Part shown: one piece after another, positions 44,141-53,311 of the stretch | Position numbering within the stretch: the stretch's first letter is position 1 | How the letters are laid out: every line of letters begins with the position of its first letter | Assembly: GCA_910588145.1 (NCBI GenBank) | Contig: CAJUPO010000004.1 | Location: 1 to 64,000, forward strand | Direction of reading: 5' to 3' | Origin: an uncultured Oscillospiraceae bacterium | Lineage (GTDB): Bacteria; Bacillota; Clostridia; Oscillospirales; Ruminococcaceae | Length of the DNA stretch: 64,000 nucleotides | Program-made: the position numbers and the translations under genes | Notes under the pieces: model-generated | Seen by the model: only the letters and a program-made list of their open reading frames with translations | Database searches by the model: none | Told to the model about the DNA's origin: nothing

Positions 44141-45562
44141 TCATTCCCTTCCATTCCAACAGTATGTACAAAGCTGACATTCAGGTTTACCAACGGCTCT
44201 TACTGTTCCCTCAAGAGACTGGAACTCAAGTGAAGTAAGTTTAAGTCTGCGGCAAATTTCGTCTCTCAGCAGTTTTCCTCTTTCTGTATTGGAATCACTG
44301 TACTCATCAATATATGCAACTCCCTCAACGCCTTCGTTTTCTTCAATAATCTGTCTTGCAATAAGTTCAAGCTCAGAGTGGCTTGCTGAGAAGTTAAGGT
44401 ACTTGCATCCATACATAATCGGCGGACAAGCTGAGCGCATATGCACTTCCTTTGCACCGTTTTCATACAGAAACTCAACTGTTTCTCTCATCTGAGTACC
44501 CCTAACGATACTGTCGTCGATAAACAGCAGCTTTTTACCTTCAATAAGTTCATGGACAGGTATAAGCTTCATCTTTGCTACCTTATTTCTCATTGATTGG
44601 TTGGTAGGCATAAAGCTTCGCGGCCATGTAGGAGTATACTTTATAAACGGTCTAGCAAAAGGAATACCGCTTTTATTTGCATATCCAATAGCATGAGGTA
44701 CACCTGAATCAGGTACGCCGCATACAAAGTCCACGTCGGGAAGTTTTCCGTTTTTAATATCTGTTTCAGCCATGATTTCGCCGTTTCGGGTTCTCATAGT
44801 TTCAACGTTGATTCCCTCATAGCTGGCATTAGGGTAACCGTAATAAGTCCAGAGGAATGTACAGATTTTCATATTATCTGTTCCCTCAGCCATTATTTCA
44901 TAGCCATCTCTTGTAAGCTTAGTAATCTCTCCTGCCTTAAGTTCATGACAAGTTTCATAGCCAAGCTTCTGATAAGCAAATGATTCAAATGAGAAACAAT
45001 AACCGTCAGAACGCTTTCCGATAATAATAGGAAGTCTTCCCATCTTATCTCTTGCGCATATAATAGAATCTTCAGTCATGATAATCAGTGACATTGTTCC
45101 CTGTATTTTATCCTGAGCATATCTGATTCCATCAACAAAAGTATCTTTCTGAGCAATTAAAGCCCCAATAAGACCAGCGGAATTTATAGCACCGCTGCTC
45201 ATAGTTTCAAAATTAGCGCAGCCCTTTTCAAGAAGTTCCTTTGATAATTGCTCAGCATTTCTGATTATGCCAACAGAACAAACAGCATAAAGTCCGAGCT
45301 TTGAACGAACCATAATAGGCTGAGGGTCAGTATCACTGATACATCCGATGCAGACCTTGCCTCTCATTTTCTCTACATCTTTTTCAAATTTAGTTCTAAA
45401 AGGCGAATTTTCTATGCTGTGAATATTTCTCTGAAAACCCAGTTCAGGGGCATATGAGGTCATTCCTCCTCTTCTGGTGCCCAGATGAGAGTGATAATCA
45501 GTACCGAAAAAAACGTCCTGAATACAGTCGTTTGAAGAAACTGCTCCAAAGAATCCTCCCAT
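44141..45562 (-). CDS. PurF paralog without a functional glutaminase site
   Basis: 473 residues, PurF-like from end to end but altered where glutamine is cleaved. The N-terminus is MGGFFGAVSS where an active enzyme has M-C-G-x-F-G, so the nucleophile Cys is Gly. The RYST motif is replaced by IGCISDTDPQP (about 68-78) and HNGNL by SVGIIRN (about 93-99). The phosphoribosyltransferase loop [16 protein letters not shown] (about 342-356) and the cysteines (MKICTFLW, MYGCKYLN, CQLCTYCW) are kept. A GGGAGA site 7 nt before the ATG supports the start, so the missing Cys is not a start error. It may use free ammonia or regulate its neighbour. Confidence 0.88.
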   Translation of the reverse strand: MGGFFGAVSSNDCIQDVFFGTDYHSHLGTRRGGMTSYAPELGFQRNIHSIENSPFRTKFEKDVEKMRGKVCIGCISDTDPQPIMVRSKLGLYAVCSVGIIRNAEQLSKELLEKGCANFETMSSGAINSAGLIGALIAQKDTFVDGIRYAQDKIQGTMSLIIMTEDSIICARDKMGRLPIIIGKRSDGYCFSFESFAYQKLGYETCHELKAGEITKLTRDGYEIMAEGTDNMKICTFLWTYYGYPNASYEGINVETMRTRNGEIMAETDIKNGKLPDVDFVCGVPDSGVPHAIGYANKSGIPFARPFIKYTPTWPRSFMPTNQSMRNKVAKMKLIPVHELIEGKKLLFIDDSIVRGTQMRETVEFLYENGAKEVHMRSACPPIMYGCKYLNFSASHSELELIARQIIEENEGVEGVAYIDEYSDSNTERGKLLRDEICRRLKLTSLEFQSLEGTVRAVGKPECQLCTYCWNGRE

Positions 45563-45565
45563 AAA

Positions 45566-46282
45566 TTATTCTCCCATCACTCTTTTCATCATTTCCTGAT
45601 ATGCTTCCTCTACTCCGCCCATATCTCTGCGGAATCTATCCTTATCAAGCTTTTCATGAGTTTTGGAATCCCAGAAACGGCAGGTATCAGGAGAAATTTC
45701 ATCGGCAAGAATAATCTGGTCATGGAATCTTCCGAATTCAATTTTAAAATCAATCAGATCAATACCGATTTCCTTGAAAAATTTTAGCATAAATTCATTG
45801 ACTTTAAATGCATATTTAGTAATATCCTCTATTTCCTTTTCTGTTGCAAGATCAAGACCAAGAGCATAATACTTATTAATAAACGGATCGCCGAGGTCAT
45901 CATTTTTGTAGCTGAATTCAAGTGTAGGCTGTTTCAGCGGAGTTCCCTCTTCTATACCAAGTTTTTTTGAGAAGCTTCCGGCTGCTACGTTTCTTATAAT
46001 AACTTCAAGCGGAACAATTTCTACTTTCTTTACAATTGTTTCTCTATCAGATATTTCTTCTACGAGATGTGTAGGAACACCCTCCTTTTCAAGCAGCTTA
46101 AACATAAAGTTTGTCATTTTATTATTAATTGCGCCTTTACCTGAAATTGTTCCCTTCTTTTCGCCGTTGAAAGCAGTAGCGTCATCCTTATAGTCAACAA
46201 TTACATAATCGGGATTATTTGTAGCATATACTTTTTTTGCTTTTCCCTCATAAAGCTGTTCTTTTCTTTCTAAATTTTCCAT
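45566..46282 (-). CDS. purC: SAICAR synthetase
   Basis: Phosphoribosylaminoimidazole-succinocarboxamide synthase, which joins aspartate to CAIR with ATP. 238 residues. [13 protein letters not shown] is the glycine-rich ATP-binding start, [18 protein letters not shown] and [30 protein letters not shown] are the PurC signatures. The frame opens at 46321, but the ATG at 46282 has GGAG at proper spacing and the family N-terminus. Its leader resembles that of the DJ-1-like gene at 60270. Confidence 0.96.
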   Translation of the reverse strand: MENLERKEQLYEGKAKKVYATNNPDYVIVDYKDDATAFNGEKKGTISGKGAINNKMTNFMFKLLEKEGVPTHLVEEISDRETIVKKVEIVPLEVIIRNVAAGSFSKKLGIEEGTPLKQPTLEFSYKNDDLGDPFINKYYALGLDLATEKEIEDITKYAFKVNEFMLKFFKEIGIDLIDFKIEFGRFHDQIILADEISPDTCRFWDSKTHEKLDKDRFRRDMGGVEEAYQEMMKRVMGE

Positions 46283-46361
46283 GATAATCTCCATTCTGCC
46301 AATACGGCATAAATTTTCCAAAAATTTATAGTCAGGCGCAATGCGCTGATTTTAACATAAA

Positions 46362-46862
46362 TTAAAATTTATTGATTTCTTCTGAAATAGCCTTATCTTT
46401 TGCAAGTACAGCTTCAGCCATGCTCTTTTTCATATTAATGAGTTTTTCAGCAAGTTCCGGATCAGAAAGTGCAAGGATCTGTACTGCGAGAATTGCTGCA
46501 TTCGCAGCTCCGTCAATAGCAACAGTTGCAACAGGAATACCGCTTGGCATCTGTACTGTTGCAAGCAAAGCGTCAAGGCCGTCCAGAGTAGAGGATTTTA
46601 TTGGTATTCCGATTACCGGAAGAATTGTATGTGCAGCAAGGACACCGCCAAGATGAGCTGCTTTTCCTGCTGCGGAAATAATAACGCCGAATCCGTTCTT
46701 TTCAGCATTTGCAGAAAATTCAGCAGCTTCGTTTGGTGTACGGTGAGCAGACATTACATGAACTTCAAAAGGAACACCGAATTCCTTGAGCTTTAAAACA
46801 GCTCCCTTTACAACAGGCAGATCACTGTCGCTTCCCATTATAACAGCAACTTTTTTACTCAT
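46362..46862 (-). CDS. purE: N5-carboxyaminoimidazole ribonucleotide mutase / AIR carboxylase
   Basis: PurE converts N5-CAIR (class I, with PurK) or AIR plus CO2 to CAIR. 166 residues. [12 protein letters not shown] and [14 protein letters not shown] are the substrate loops, and [25 protein letters not shown] has the conserved His but Lys for Gly and Gly for Pro compared with enterobacterial PurE. No purK gene lies in the window. It is the first purine gene of the run. AAAAGGAG precedes the ATG. Confidence 0.94.
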   Translation of the reverse strand: MSKKVAVIMGSDSDLPVVKGAVLKLKEFGVPFEVHVMSAHRTPNEAAEFSANAEKNGFGVIISAAGKAAHLGGVLAAHTILPVIGIPIKSSTLDGLDALLATVQMPSGIPVATVAIDGAANAAILAVQILALSDPELAEKLINMKKSMAEAVLAKDKAISEEINKF

Positions 46863-46883
46863 AAAAATTTCTCCTTTTTAAAT

Positions 46884-46896
46884 CCGGCGCTGCCGG
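46884..46896 (-). terminator. Short hairpin before purE
   Basis: CCGGC/GCCGG stem (46884-46888 with 46892-46896), 3-nt loop, in the 39-nt gap between the WG-like gene and purE. The gap is too short for a known purine riboswitch. It could be a weak terminator or stability element. Confidence 0.25.
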
Positions 46897-46901
46897 TTAA
46901 T

Positions 46902-47927
46902 TTATAATTCATTTTTGTTAATGCTTTTAAGAATGAGCTTTCCGCTCTTTTCATCATTAATTATATTAAGGGATATTTCTGATATAATATTTTTTATTTC
47001 AGTGTCCCCTACTTTATAATCGTAATCGGCAACTGCCGAGAAAACATAAGATAACGAATCAGAATTTTCTTTTACTGAAATAGAACAGGTGGTAAAATTA
47101 TTTAGACTGCAGTTATCAAAGATGTTATTTTCAGCAAGCGCGGAATAATACTGTTTTTCAGTTAACCCGGCAATAGTTTTCTTATCGTTTTTAATAAGCG
47201 AATCTAAATAAATAGATGAAATATTCATAATTTCAGAAAGTTTTTTTTCATTTACAAGAGACAAAAGCTTCTTATCTTCTGTTTTAAAATAGATAAGGTG
47301 ACCGTCTGCTTCTCTTATCATATCAGCAGTAATTATTTCTATATGACCATTAGAGACGACTGCTGAAAAAGTGTCTTTATCTTTAGTAAGAATAATCTTA
47401 TCGTCACGCAGACTCACACTGTCCCATTTATAACCGCTTAGAAGATTACCAGAAACATCAAAAATTATAAATCCATCTTCTTCACTGACGTAGCCTTTTA
47501 CTAAACCTTGTCCGACAGGATCAAAGCTCTGAAAGATAAACGGAGTAATAATATTATCGTCAATATCAATTATTCCCATTTTTTCTATACCGTTAAACAT
47601 TTGAGAAACGATAAACCTGTCCGCTTTCAAGAAATGAATACTATTCCATTCTGGTTCAACAATGACTCTTCCGTCATCATTAACTACACCTACGCCTCCG
47701 TATTCGCTGGTAAATGTTCTGTAACCGTTGGCGCTTGAGCTGAAATCTGTAATAATGCCATGATCCGGTTCCTTTTTTTCAGTACTTTTATTTACGTCAA
47801 AATAAAATTTTATTAAGGCGGCTGACAAAGCAATAAGTACAGCAAAAAGAAAAACAAATATCCATTTCAGATAACGGTTAGATTTTTCAGATTTTCCTGT
47901 TACAAAAATCTTATTTATTTTCTTCAT
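46902..47927 (-). CDS. Membrane-anchored WG-repeat-like protein
   Basis: 341 residues of unknown function. One N-terminal membrane helix (about 20-42; KWIFVFLFAVLIALSAALI) would leave the rest outside. Residues about 60-200 show repeats of the type G-V-V-N-D-D-G-R-V-I-V-E-P-E-W, GIIDIDDNIITPFIFQSF and GFIIFDVSGNLLSGYKW, matching the WG-repeat pattern (short sheets of a propeller-like fold). The C-terminal 130 residues resemble a small sheet domain. The start lies within the end of the glycosyltransferase gene (17-nt overlap), so the two probably act together at the cell surface. Confidence 0.7.
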   Translation of the reverse strand: MKKINKIFVTGKSEKSNRYLKWIFVFLFAVLIALSAALIKFYFDVNKSTEKKEPDHGIITDFSSSANGYRTFTSEYGGVGVVNDDGRVIVEPEWNSIHFLKADRFIVSQMFNGIEKMGIIDIDDNIITPFIFQSFDPVGQGLVKGYVSEEDGFIIFDVSGNLLSGYKWDSVSLRDDKIILTKDKDTFSAVVSNGHIEIITADMIREADGHLIYFKTEDKKLLSLVNEKKLSEIMNISSIYLDSLIKNDKKTIAGLTEKQYYSALAENNIFDNCSLNNFTTCSISVKENSDSLSYVFSAVADYDYKVGDTEIKNIISEISLNIINDEKSGKLILKSINKNEL

Positions 47928-48885
47928 TTAAATTTTTCCGCACTGATTCTTCTGTTTCGCTTGCTAAATAAATGGGACGCCTTTTGGTTTCCATATATGT
48001 TTTAGAAAGATACTGACCAAGAATACCAGTACAGAAAAGCTGAAGTCCGCCGATAAAGAATATGGCACACATAATTGTAGGGAATCCCTGCACATTTTCT
48101 CCAAAGACCAGAGTCTTAATCACAATTGCTATTATCCAAATAAACGAAACAAGACAGCTTAATATTCCAAGCAATGAAGCAAGTGCGAGCGGAGCTGTTG
48201 AAAATGCAAATATTCCCTCAAGTGAATATTTGAACAGTTTCCAAAATGACCATGCAGTTGTTCCAGCCGCACGCTCAACGTTTTCATATTCAATATATTT
48301 GACATTAAATCCGACCCAACTGAATATCCCCTTTGAAAAGCGGTTATATTCTTTCATTGAAAGTATGGAGTCCACCATCTGACGTGTCATGAACCGAAAA
48401 TCCTGAGCTCCGTCCACGATTTCAGTCTGAGAGATTTTATTCATGATTTTATAAAATTTCATTGCAAACCATGAACGTATTTTAGATTCTCCCTTTCTGC
48501 TTACACGTCTCGTAGTTGCGCAATCATACCCTTGTTCTGTAACATATTTATACATTTCTGGTATAAATTTCGGAGGATGCTGCAAGTCCGCATCCATTAT
48601 TACAACGTAATCGCCTTTAGCATTTTCCAGACCAGCGTACATTCCGGCTTCCTTACCAAAATTTCTTGAAAAGGAAATATAACGTACACGCTCATCGTTT
48701 TTTGCCATTTCACGCAGCTGCATTAAGGTATTATCCTTTGAGCCGTCATTGATAAATAATAATTCAAACTCAAGTTCCTTATGTTCAGACTGCATTCCGC
48801 TGATAATTTTCTGAATCTCATTATAAAAAAGCGGAAGAACTTCCTGCTCATTATAACAAGGCACAATTATGGAAATTAGTTTCAT
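47911..48885 (-). CDS. Family 2 glycosyltransferase with two C-terminal membrane helices (GtrB/DPM1-like)
   Basis: 324 residues. The GT-A catalytic domain (about 1-225) has SIIVPCYNEQEVLPLF, FINDGSKDNT, VVIMDADLQHPPKFIPEMY (the DxD motif) and GAQDFRFMTRQMV. Two membrane helices follow (about 230-255 and 265-290). Such enzymes move a sugar from UDP/GDP-sugar to undecaprenyl phosphate. The partner transferase or flippase is not in the window; only a WG-like protein follows. AAGGGAG precedes the ATG. Confidence 0.88.
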   Translation of the reverse strand: MKLISIIVPCYNEQEVLPLFYNEIQKIISGMQSEHKELEFELLFINDGSKDNTLMQLREMAKNDERVRYISFSRNFGKEAGMYAGLENAKGDYVVIMDADLQHPPKFIPEMYKYVTEQGYDCATTRRVSRKGESKIRSWFAMKFYKIMNKISQTEIVDGAQDFRFMTRQMVDSILSMKEYNRFSKGIFSWVGFNVKYIEYENVERAAGTTAWSFWKLFKYSLEGIFAFSTAPLALASLLGILSCLVSFIWIIAIVIKTLVFGENVQGFPTIMCAIFFIGGLQLFCTGILGQYLSKTYMETKRRPIYLASETEESVRKNLNEENK

Positions 48886-48919
48886 ATTTATGCTCCCTTA
48901 CACATAACAATACAACTAT

Positions 48920-48948
48920 ATAATACACTAATTTGAGCAAAAATGCAA
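48920..48948 (-). promoter_or_regulatory. Promoter of the glycosyltransferase-purine array
   Basis: Minus strand TTGCAT (48943-48948), 17-nt spacer, TATTAT (48920-48925), 35 nt before the glycosyltransferase start. It is the only clear promoter I find ahead of the purine genes. No PurR box or guanine riboswitch was recognised. Confidence 0.55.
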
Positions 48949-49052
48949 GTTATATTTTCTTTTTATTGTAAATCGGCATATTAATCAACATTTTTAACCT
49001 TATTTTTTTACTTAATGTGAATATTACTTGCTAAATTCAGCAAAATATATAT

Positions 49053-50558
49053 ATGTCAAATAAGAATTTAAAATTATTACTGCCATTAATATCAGGACTT
49101 TTAACTGGAATATCTTTTATTATACCTTATTTTGGATTTATATGCTTTTTTTCTATAGTTCCGCTGTTTTACAGTATTCTATACTGCAATAATAATTCGG
49201 CATTTTCTTCAGTATTTATTTTTTCTTTTGCATTCAGTTTAACTTCTGATATATGGTTTATGAATATAGGTAATGACCTTACCGATAATAAGCTACATGC
49301 TTTTTTTATTTCTTTAACAATTATTTTATTGGTGTCTTTTGTATTGGCATTATTTCATTCAATCCCCTTCTCAATATATAAATATATTGTCAGCAGAAAA
49401 AAAATAAAAGTAAATGTCATTTTATTGAGCTTTATATATATTTTCGGAGAATGGATTACCGGTGTCTTTCCGCCAATTGCTTTTCCCTGGAACAGATTAT
49501 GCAATATAGTAAGCGGGATTACTCCGTTTATTCAATCTGCATCAGTTTTAGGAGGATTATTTTTATCATTGATCATTTTATGCATCAATGGTTATCTGTC
49601 TATATTTCTACATTTTTTGATCCGTAAAAAATTTAAAGAAAGCATACTTGCAATTTTATGTTCTATGTCAATTTTTTTAGTTAATATTATTTATGGGTAT
49701 GCGGTAATGAATAATAAATTTCCTGAAAAAGAAAATCATAGCGTTTTGCTTGTTCAAGGAAATTATCCGAAAAAGGAAAAGTGGAATCATGTTCCTGAGG
49801 AGATAGTCAAAGCTTATATAGAAATAGCGGAAAGTAAAATGAGTGATAACCCTGATATTGTAATTTTTCCTGAAACAGCGCTTTCAGCAAATATTTTTAA
49901 GGATCAGACCCTTCTTAAGGTTCTGACGGATTTTTGCGTTAAGCATGACACTACTATTATTACAGGCGCTCAATTGAAGGATGAAGAATTAATTTACAAT
50001 GTCTGTGCAGTTATAACTTCGGGCGGAATACACCCAGACATATACCGGAAGCAAATTTTGGTACCATTCGGAGAATATAATCCTTTCGGAATATTTACTT
50101 TTATATCTTCAGATTTTTCGGCTGGTAAAGAATGTGTAACAATTAATACCGATATAGGAAAAATAGGCAGTGTTATTTGCTTTGAATCGATATTTTCTGA
50201 TAGTGTTTCTGAATGTGTAGAGGATGGCGCTGAGGTTATTACTATACTTTCAAATGATTCTTGGCTTGGAGCAAGTATACCCCTTTATCAGCATCATACT
50301 CATTCGATTATCAGAGCAGTAGAAAACAGAAGGTATGTCCTTACCAGCACAAATACTGGCATTTCATCAGTAGTAACACCTTATGGAAAAATCCTTGCTG
50401 AAACTGAAAAAAATACAAAAAGTTCAGTATCAGCAGAATTTTGCATGATGGAAAACTTAAGCATTTATGCATTTACAGGAAATATAATAATAATTCCATC
50501 ATGTATTATTATTTTATATGGATCAATAAAAACATTTTATAGGAATAAAAGAAAATAA
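49053..50558 (+). CDS. lnt: Apolipoprotein N-acyltransferase
   Basis: Adds the third acyl chain to the lipoprotein N-terminal Cys. 501 residues. About six to seven membrane helices (1-220) are followed by a nitrilase-fold domain. The catalytic triad is recognisable: Glu in IVIFPETALS (about 274), Lys in GAQLKDEE or the RKQILVPFGEY segment, Cys in SVICFESIF (376). Lnt is classical in Gram-negatives and patchy in Firmicutes. No good ribosome site precedes the ATG at 49053 (the upstream 15 nt are A/T only), so either a weak or leaderless start is used or the 5' end is misjudged. Confidence 0.85.
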   Translation: MSNKNLKLLLPLISGLLTGISFIIPYFGFICFFSIVPLFYSILYCNNNSAFSSVFIFSFAFSLTSDIWFMNIGNDLTDNKLHAFFISLTIILLVSFVLALFHSIPFSIYKYIVSRKKIKVNVILLSFIYIFGEWITGVFPPIAFPWNRLCNIVSGITPFIQSASVLGGLFLSLIILCINGYLSIFLHFLIRKKFKESILAILCSMSIFLVNIIYGYAVMNNKFPEKENHSVLLVQGNYPKKEKWNHVPEEIVKAYIEIAESKMSDNPDIVIFPETALSANIFKDQTLLKVLTDFCVKHDTTIITGAQLKDEELIYNVCAVITSGGIHPDIYRKQILVPFGEYNPFGIFTFISSDFSAGKECVTINTDIGKIGSVICFESIFSDSVSECVEDGAEVITILSNDSWLGASIPLYQHHTHSIIRAVENRRYVLTSTNTGISSVVTPYGKILAETEKNTKSSVSAEFCMMENLSIYAFTGNIIIIPSCIIILYGSIKTFYRNKRK

Positions 50559-50565
50559 TTTATTG

Positions 50566-50594
50566 TTGCATTAAGTAAATTTTTGGGTTATAAT
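50566..50594 (+). promoter_or_regulatory. Promoter of nadE
   Basis: TTGCAT (50566-50571), 17-nt spacer, TATAAT (50589-50594), beginning 7 nt after the lnt stop and 40 nt before nadE. Confidence 0.6.
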
Positions 50595-50633
50595 TAAATA
50601 TGAATTATTCTTGTAGAGGAGTATTGACAAGTT

Positions 50634-52550
50634 ATGAAGGACGGGTTTGTCAAAGTAGCCTGCGTCACCCCTGATTTAAAGGTGGCAGACTGCACATATA
50701 ACAGTGAGCAAATTATCAGTTATTTAAAAAACGCTTATGAAAAGGGCGTTAAAGTTTGTGTTTTTCCTGAATTATCTATAACAGGATACACCTGCGGTGA
50801 TCTTTTTTTTCAGACAAGTCTGCTTGAGGCAGCCAAAACTGCTTTAAAAAAAATTATTGAATCATCTGAAAACTATGAAATGATTTTTGCCGTTGGGCTT
50901 CCGTTTGCACATAAAGGAAAAATATATAACTGTGCAGCGATATGCTGTAAGGGAAAGCTTCTGGGACTTGTTCCTAAAAAGCATATTCCTAATTATTCTG
51001 AATTTTATGAGGCAAGACATTTTACTCCCGGAATTCCAAAAGGTTCTGCCGATTTTTTCGGTACATCAGTTCATATCGGCACTGACTGTGTGTTTAAATG
51101 TACAGATATGCAGGATTTCATCTTAGGCGCAGAAGTTTGTGAAGATCTCTGGGTAAGCGATTCTCCTTCAGTAAATCTTGTCAAGCAAGGCGCTACCCTT
51201 ATAATCAATCTTTCAGCAAGTAATGAAATTATAGGAAAAGCTGATTATCGGCGTACTATTATCAGAGCTGAATCCGGCAGTTTACTCTGTGTTTATGCAT
51301 ATGCAAATGCTGGAATCGGAGAATCTACAACGGATACGGTTTATTCTGGTCATAGTATTATTTCTGAAAATGGAGCCTTATCCGCTGAATCAAAAATGTT
51401 TGAACACGGAATAATAACTTTTGACGCTGACCTAAAAAAAATCAATACAGAGCGCAGCCGTTCAAATACCTTTCAGAACGATGAGCAGACTCCGGAAAAT
51501 CCGTTTCTTGAAATTGAATTTTCCTTGTCTCCTGAAACAATTAAACTTGACAATTATATTTCTCCGGCGCCTTTTGTTCCTGGTAACCCATCTGAACTTT
51601 CTGAAAGATGCGATGAAATTTTTAAATTGCAGGCTGTCGGACTTATGACCCGGCTGCGCCATACCGGTTGTAAAAACGCAGTAATAGGACTTTCAGGGGG
51701 GCTTGATTCTACATTGGCTCTTATAGTTACTGTACGGGCGTTTCAAATGCTTGATCTTGACGCTAAAGGCATTACTGCTGTTACTATGCCGTGTTTCGGT
51801 ACTACCGACAGGACTTATACAAATGCCTGCCGTCTTGCAGAGGCATATGGTACAGAATTGCGTGAAATAAATATAAAGGAAAGTGTAAGGAGTCATTTCA
51901 AGGATATAGGTCATGACGAAAGTATTCATGATGTTACCTATGAAAACGGACAAGCAAGAGAACGTACACAAGTTCTTATGGATATTGCAAATCAATGCGG
52001 TGGTATGGTTATTGGAACCGGAGACCTTTCAGAGCTTGCTCTCGGATGGGCAACATATAACGGAGATCATATGTCTATGTATGCGGTTAATGCTTCTATT
52101 CCTAAAACATTGGTGCGCTATCTCGTTGCGTACGAAGCTGAGTGCTCCAATAAACCGCTTAAAAGTATCTTTGAAGATATTCTTGAAACTCCGGTTAGTC
52201 CTGAGCTTCTACCGCCGGACGAAAACGGATCTATTTCGCAGAAAACCGAAGACTTGGTCGGTCCTTATGAACTTCACGATTTTTTCCTATTCTATATGCT
52301 GAGATATGGATTTAGTCCTTCAAAGATATATAGAATGGCTTTAAAGGCTTTTAGCCAAACATATGAACCTGCAGTTATACTAAAATGGGAAAAAATTTTT
52401 TACAGAAGATTCTTTTCTCAGCAATTCAAGCGTTCATGCCTGCCAGATGGACCTAAAGTTGGTACAGTTACTCTCTCTCCAAGAAGCGATTTCAGAATGC
52501 CCAGCGACGCTTCTGCTAAGGTATGGCTTGACGAACTTGAAAATCTTTAA
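50634..52550 (+). CDS. nadE: Glutamine-dependent NAD+ synthetase
   Basis: Amidates deamido-NAD to NAD+. 638 residues in two domains. The N-terminal nitrilase-type glutaminase (about 1-270) has Glu46 in VFPELSITGYTCGD, Lys in GLVPKKHIPNYSEFYE, and Cys in LGAEVCEDLWV. The C-terminal synthetase (about 330-638) has the P-loop GLSGGLDSTLALIV and GTGDLSELALGWATYNGDHMS. AGAGGAG lies 12 nt before the ATG, slightly far. An internal TTG at 50620s is out of frame. Confidence 0.96.
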   Translation: MKDGFVKVACVTPDLKVADCTYNSEQIISYLKNAYEKGVKVCVFPELSITGYTCGDLFFQTSLLEAAKTALKKIIESSENYEMIFAVGLPFAHKGKIYNCAAICCKGKLLGLVPKKHIPNYSEFYEARHFTPGIPKGSADFFGTSVHIGTDCVFKCTDMQDFILGAEVCEDLWVSDSPSVNLVKQGATLIINLSASNEIIGKADYRRTIIRAESGSLLCVYAYANAGIGESTTDTVYSGHSIISENGALSAESKMFEHGIITFDADLKKINTERSRSNTFQNDEQTPENPFLEIEFSLSPETIKLDNYISPAPFVPGNPSELSERCDEIFKLQAVGLMTRLRHTGCKNAVIGLSGGLDSTLALIVTVRAFQMLDLDAKGITAVTMPCFGTTDRTYTNACRLAEAYGTELREINIKESVRSHFKDIGHDESIHDVTYENGQARERTQVLMDIANQCGGMVIGTGDLSELALGWATYNGDHMSMYAVNASIPKTLVRYLVAYEAECSNKPLKSIFEDILETPVSPELLPPDENGSISQKTEDLVGPYELHDFFLFYMLRYGFSPSKIYRMALKAFSQTYEPAVILKWEKIFYRRFFSQQFKRSCLPDGPKVGTVTLSPRSDFRMPSDASAKVWLDELENL

Positions 52551-52560
52551 TTTAAATATT

Positions 52561-52581
52561 TAATACGGTATTACCGTATTA
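52561..52581. other. Perfect palindrome upstream of pyrE
   Basis: TAATACGGTA (52561-52570) and its exact complement (52572-52581) around a single central base, 10 nt after the nadE stop and 31 nt before pyrE. No T run follows, so an operator or an RNA processing hairpin is as likely as a terminator. Confidence 0.45.
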
Positions 52582-52612
52582 ATACATAAATACATATATC
52601 GGAGGAATAAAA

Positions 52613-53263
52613 ATGACTTACAAAGAAAGTTTTATTAAATTTATGGTTGAAAGCGGTGTTCTTACTTTCGGAGAATTTACACTTAAGAGCGGAAGAAAAG
52701 CTCCTTATTTCGTAAATACCGGAAATTATAATACGGGAGCTCAGCTTGCACGTCTCGGAGAATACTATGCTGAATGTATTATAGAAAATAACGTTGAAGC
52801 AGATACTCTTTTTGGACCGGCGTATAAGGGAATCCCTCTTGCAACAGCGTGCAGTATCGCTCTTTCAAACAAGTATGGTAAAAATGTAAACTACGCTTTT
52901 GACCGTAAAGAAGCTAAAGACCATGGTGAAGGCGGAGTTATTGTAGGCAAAAAGATGCAAGACGGAGAAAAAGTTGCAATTATAGAAGACGTTATTACTG
53001 CCGGTACTGCAATACGTACAGTTTTGCCAATATTGAAAGAACAGGCAAATGTTGATATTACCGCTCTTATTATTTCCGTTGACAGAATGGAAAAAGGAAA
53101 GGGAGAGCTTTCAGCAGTGCAGGAAGTAAAAAAAGATTTCGGAATAAACGTATACTCTATTGTAACAATGGAAGATATTATTGAAGCTATTAAAAATGAT
53201 GTTATTCCAGGAAAAGAGTACCTTGATAAAATGCTTGAATACAGAAATACTTACGGAATTTAG
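52613..53263 (+). CDS. pyrE: Orotate phosphoribosyltransferase
   Basis: Makes OMP from orotate and PRPP. 216 residues. FTLKSGRKAPYFVNTGNY near the N-terminus, LFGPAYKGIPLATA, NYAFDRKEAKDHGEGG, and the PRPP loop VAIIEDVITAGTAIRTVLPI are all present. GGAGGA precedes the ATG. It is separate from the pyr operon and on the other strand, behind nadE. No PyrR site was recognised in its short leader. Confidence 0.96.
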   Translation: MTYKESFIKFMVESGVLTFGEFTLKSGRKAPYFVNTGNYNTGAQLARLGEYYAECIIENNVEADTLFGPAYKGIPLATACSIALSNKYGKNVNYAFDRKEAKDHGEGGVIVGKKMQDGEKVAIIEDVITAGTAIRTVLPILKEQANVDITALIISVDRMEKGKGELSAVQEVKKDFGINVYSIVTMEDIIEAIKNDVIPGKEYLDKMLEYRNTYGI

Positions 53264-53275
53264 GATTCCCTGCTA

Positions 53276-53304
53276 TTGACATTTGTATTTTTATATGATA
53301 TTAT
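53276..53304 (+). promoter_or_regulatory. Sigma-A promoter of tyrS
   Basis: TTGACA (53276-53281), 17-nt spacer, TATTAT (53299-53304). Transcription would start at about 53311, at the 5' edge of the T-box leader. Confidence 0.75.
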
Positions 53305-53311
53305 ATAAAAA

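Noticed and set aside
46863..46901. Candidate purine riboswitch before purE
   Set aside because: The gap is only 39 nt and holds just a 5-bp hairpin; no guanine-aptamer motifs are present.
51913..52302. 129-residue plus-strand frame inside nadE
   Set aside because: Overlaps the nadE synthetase domain in another frame.
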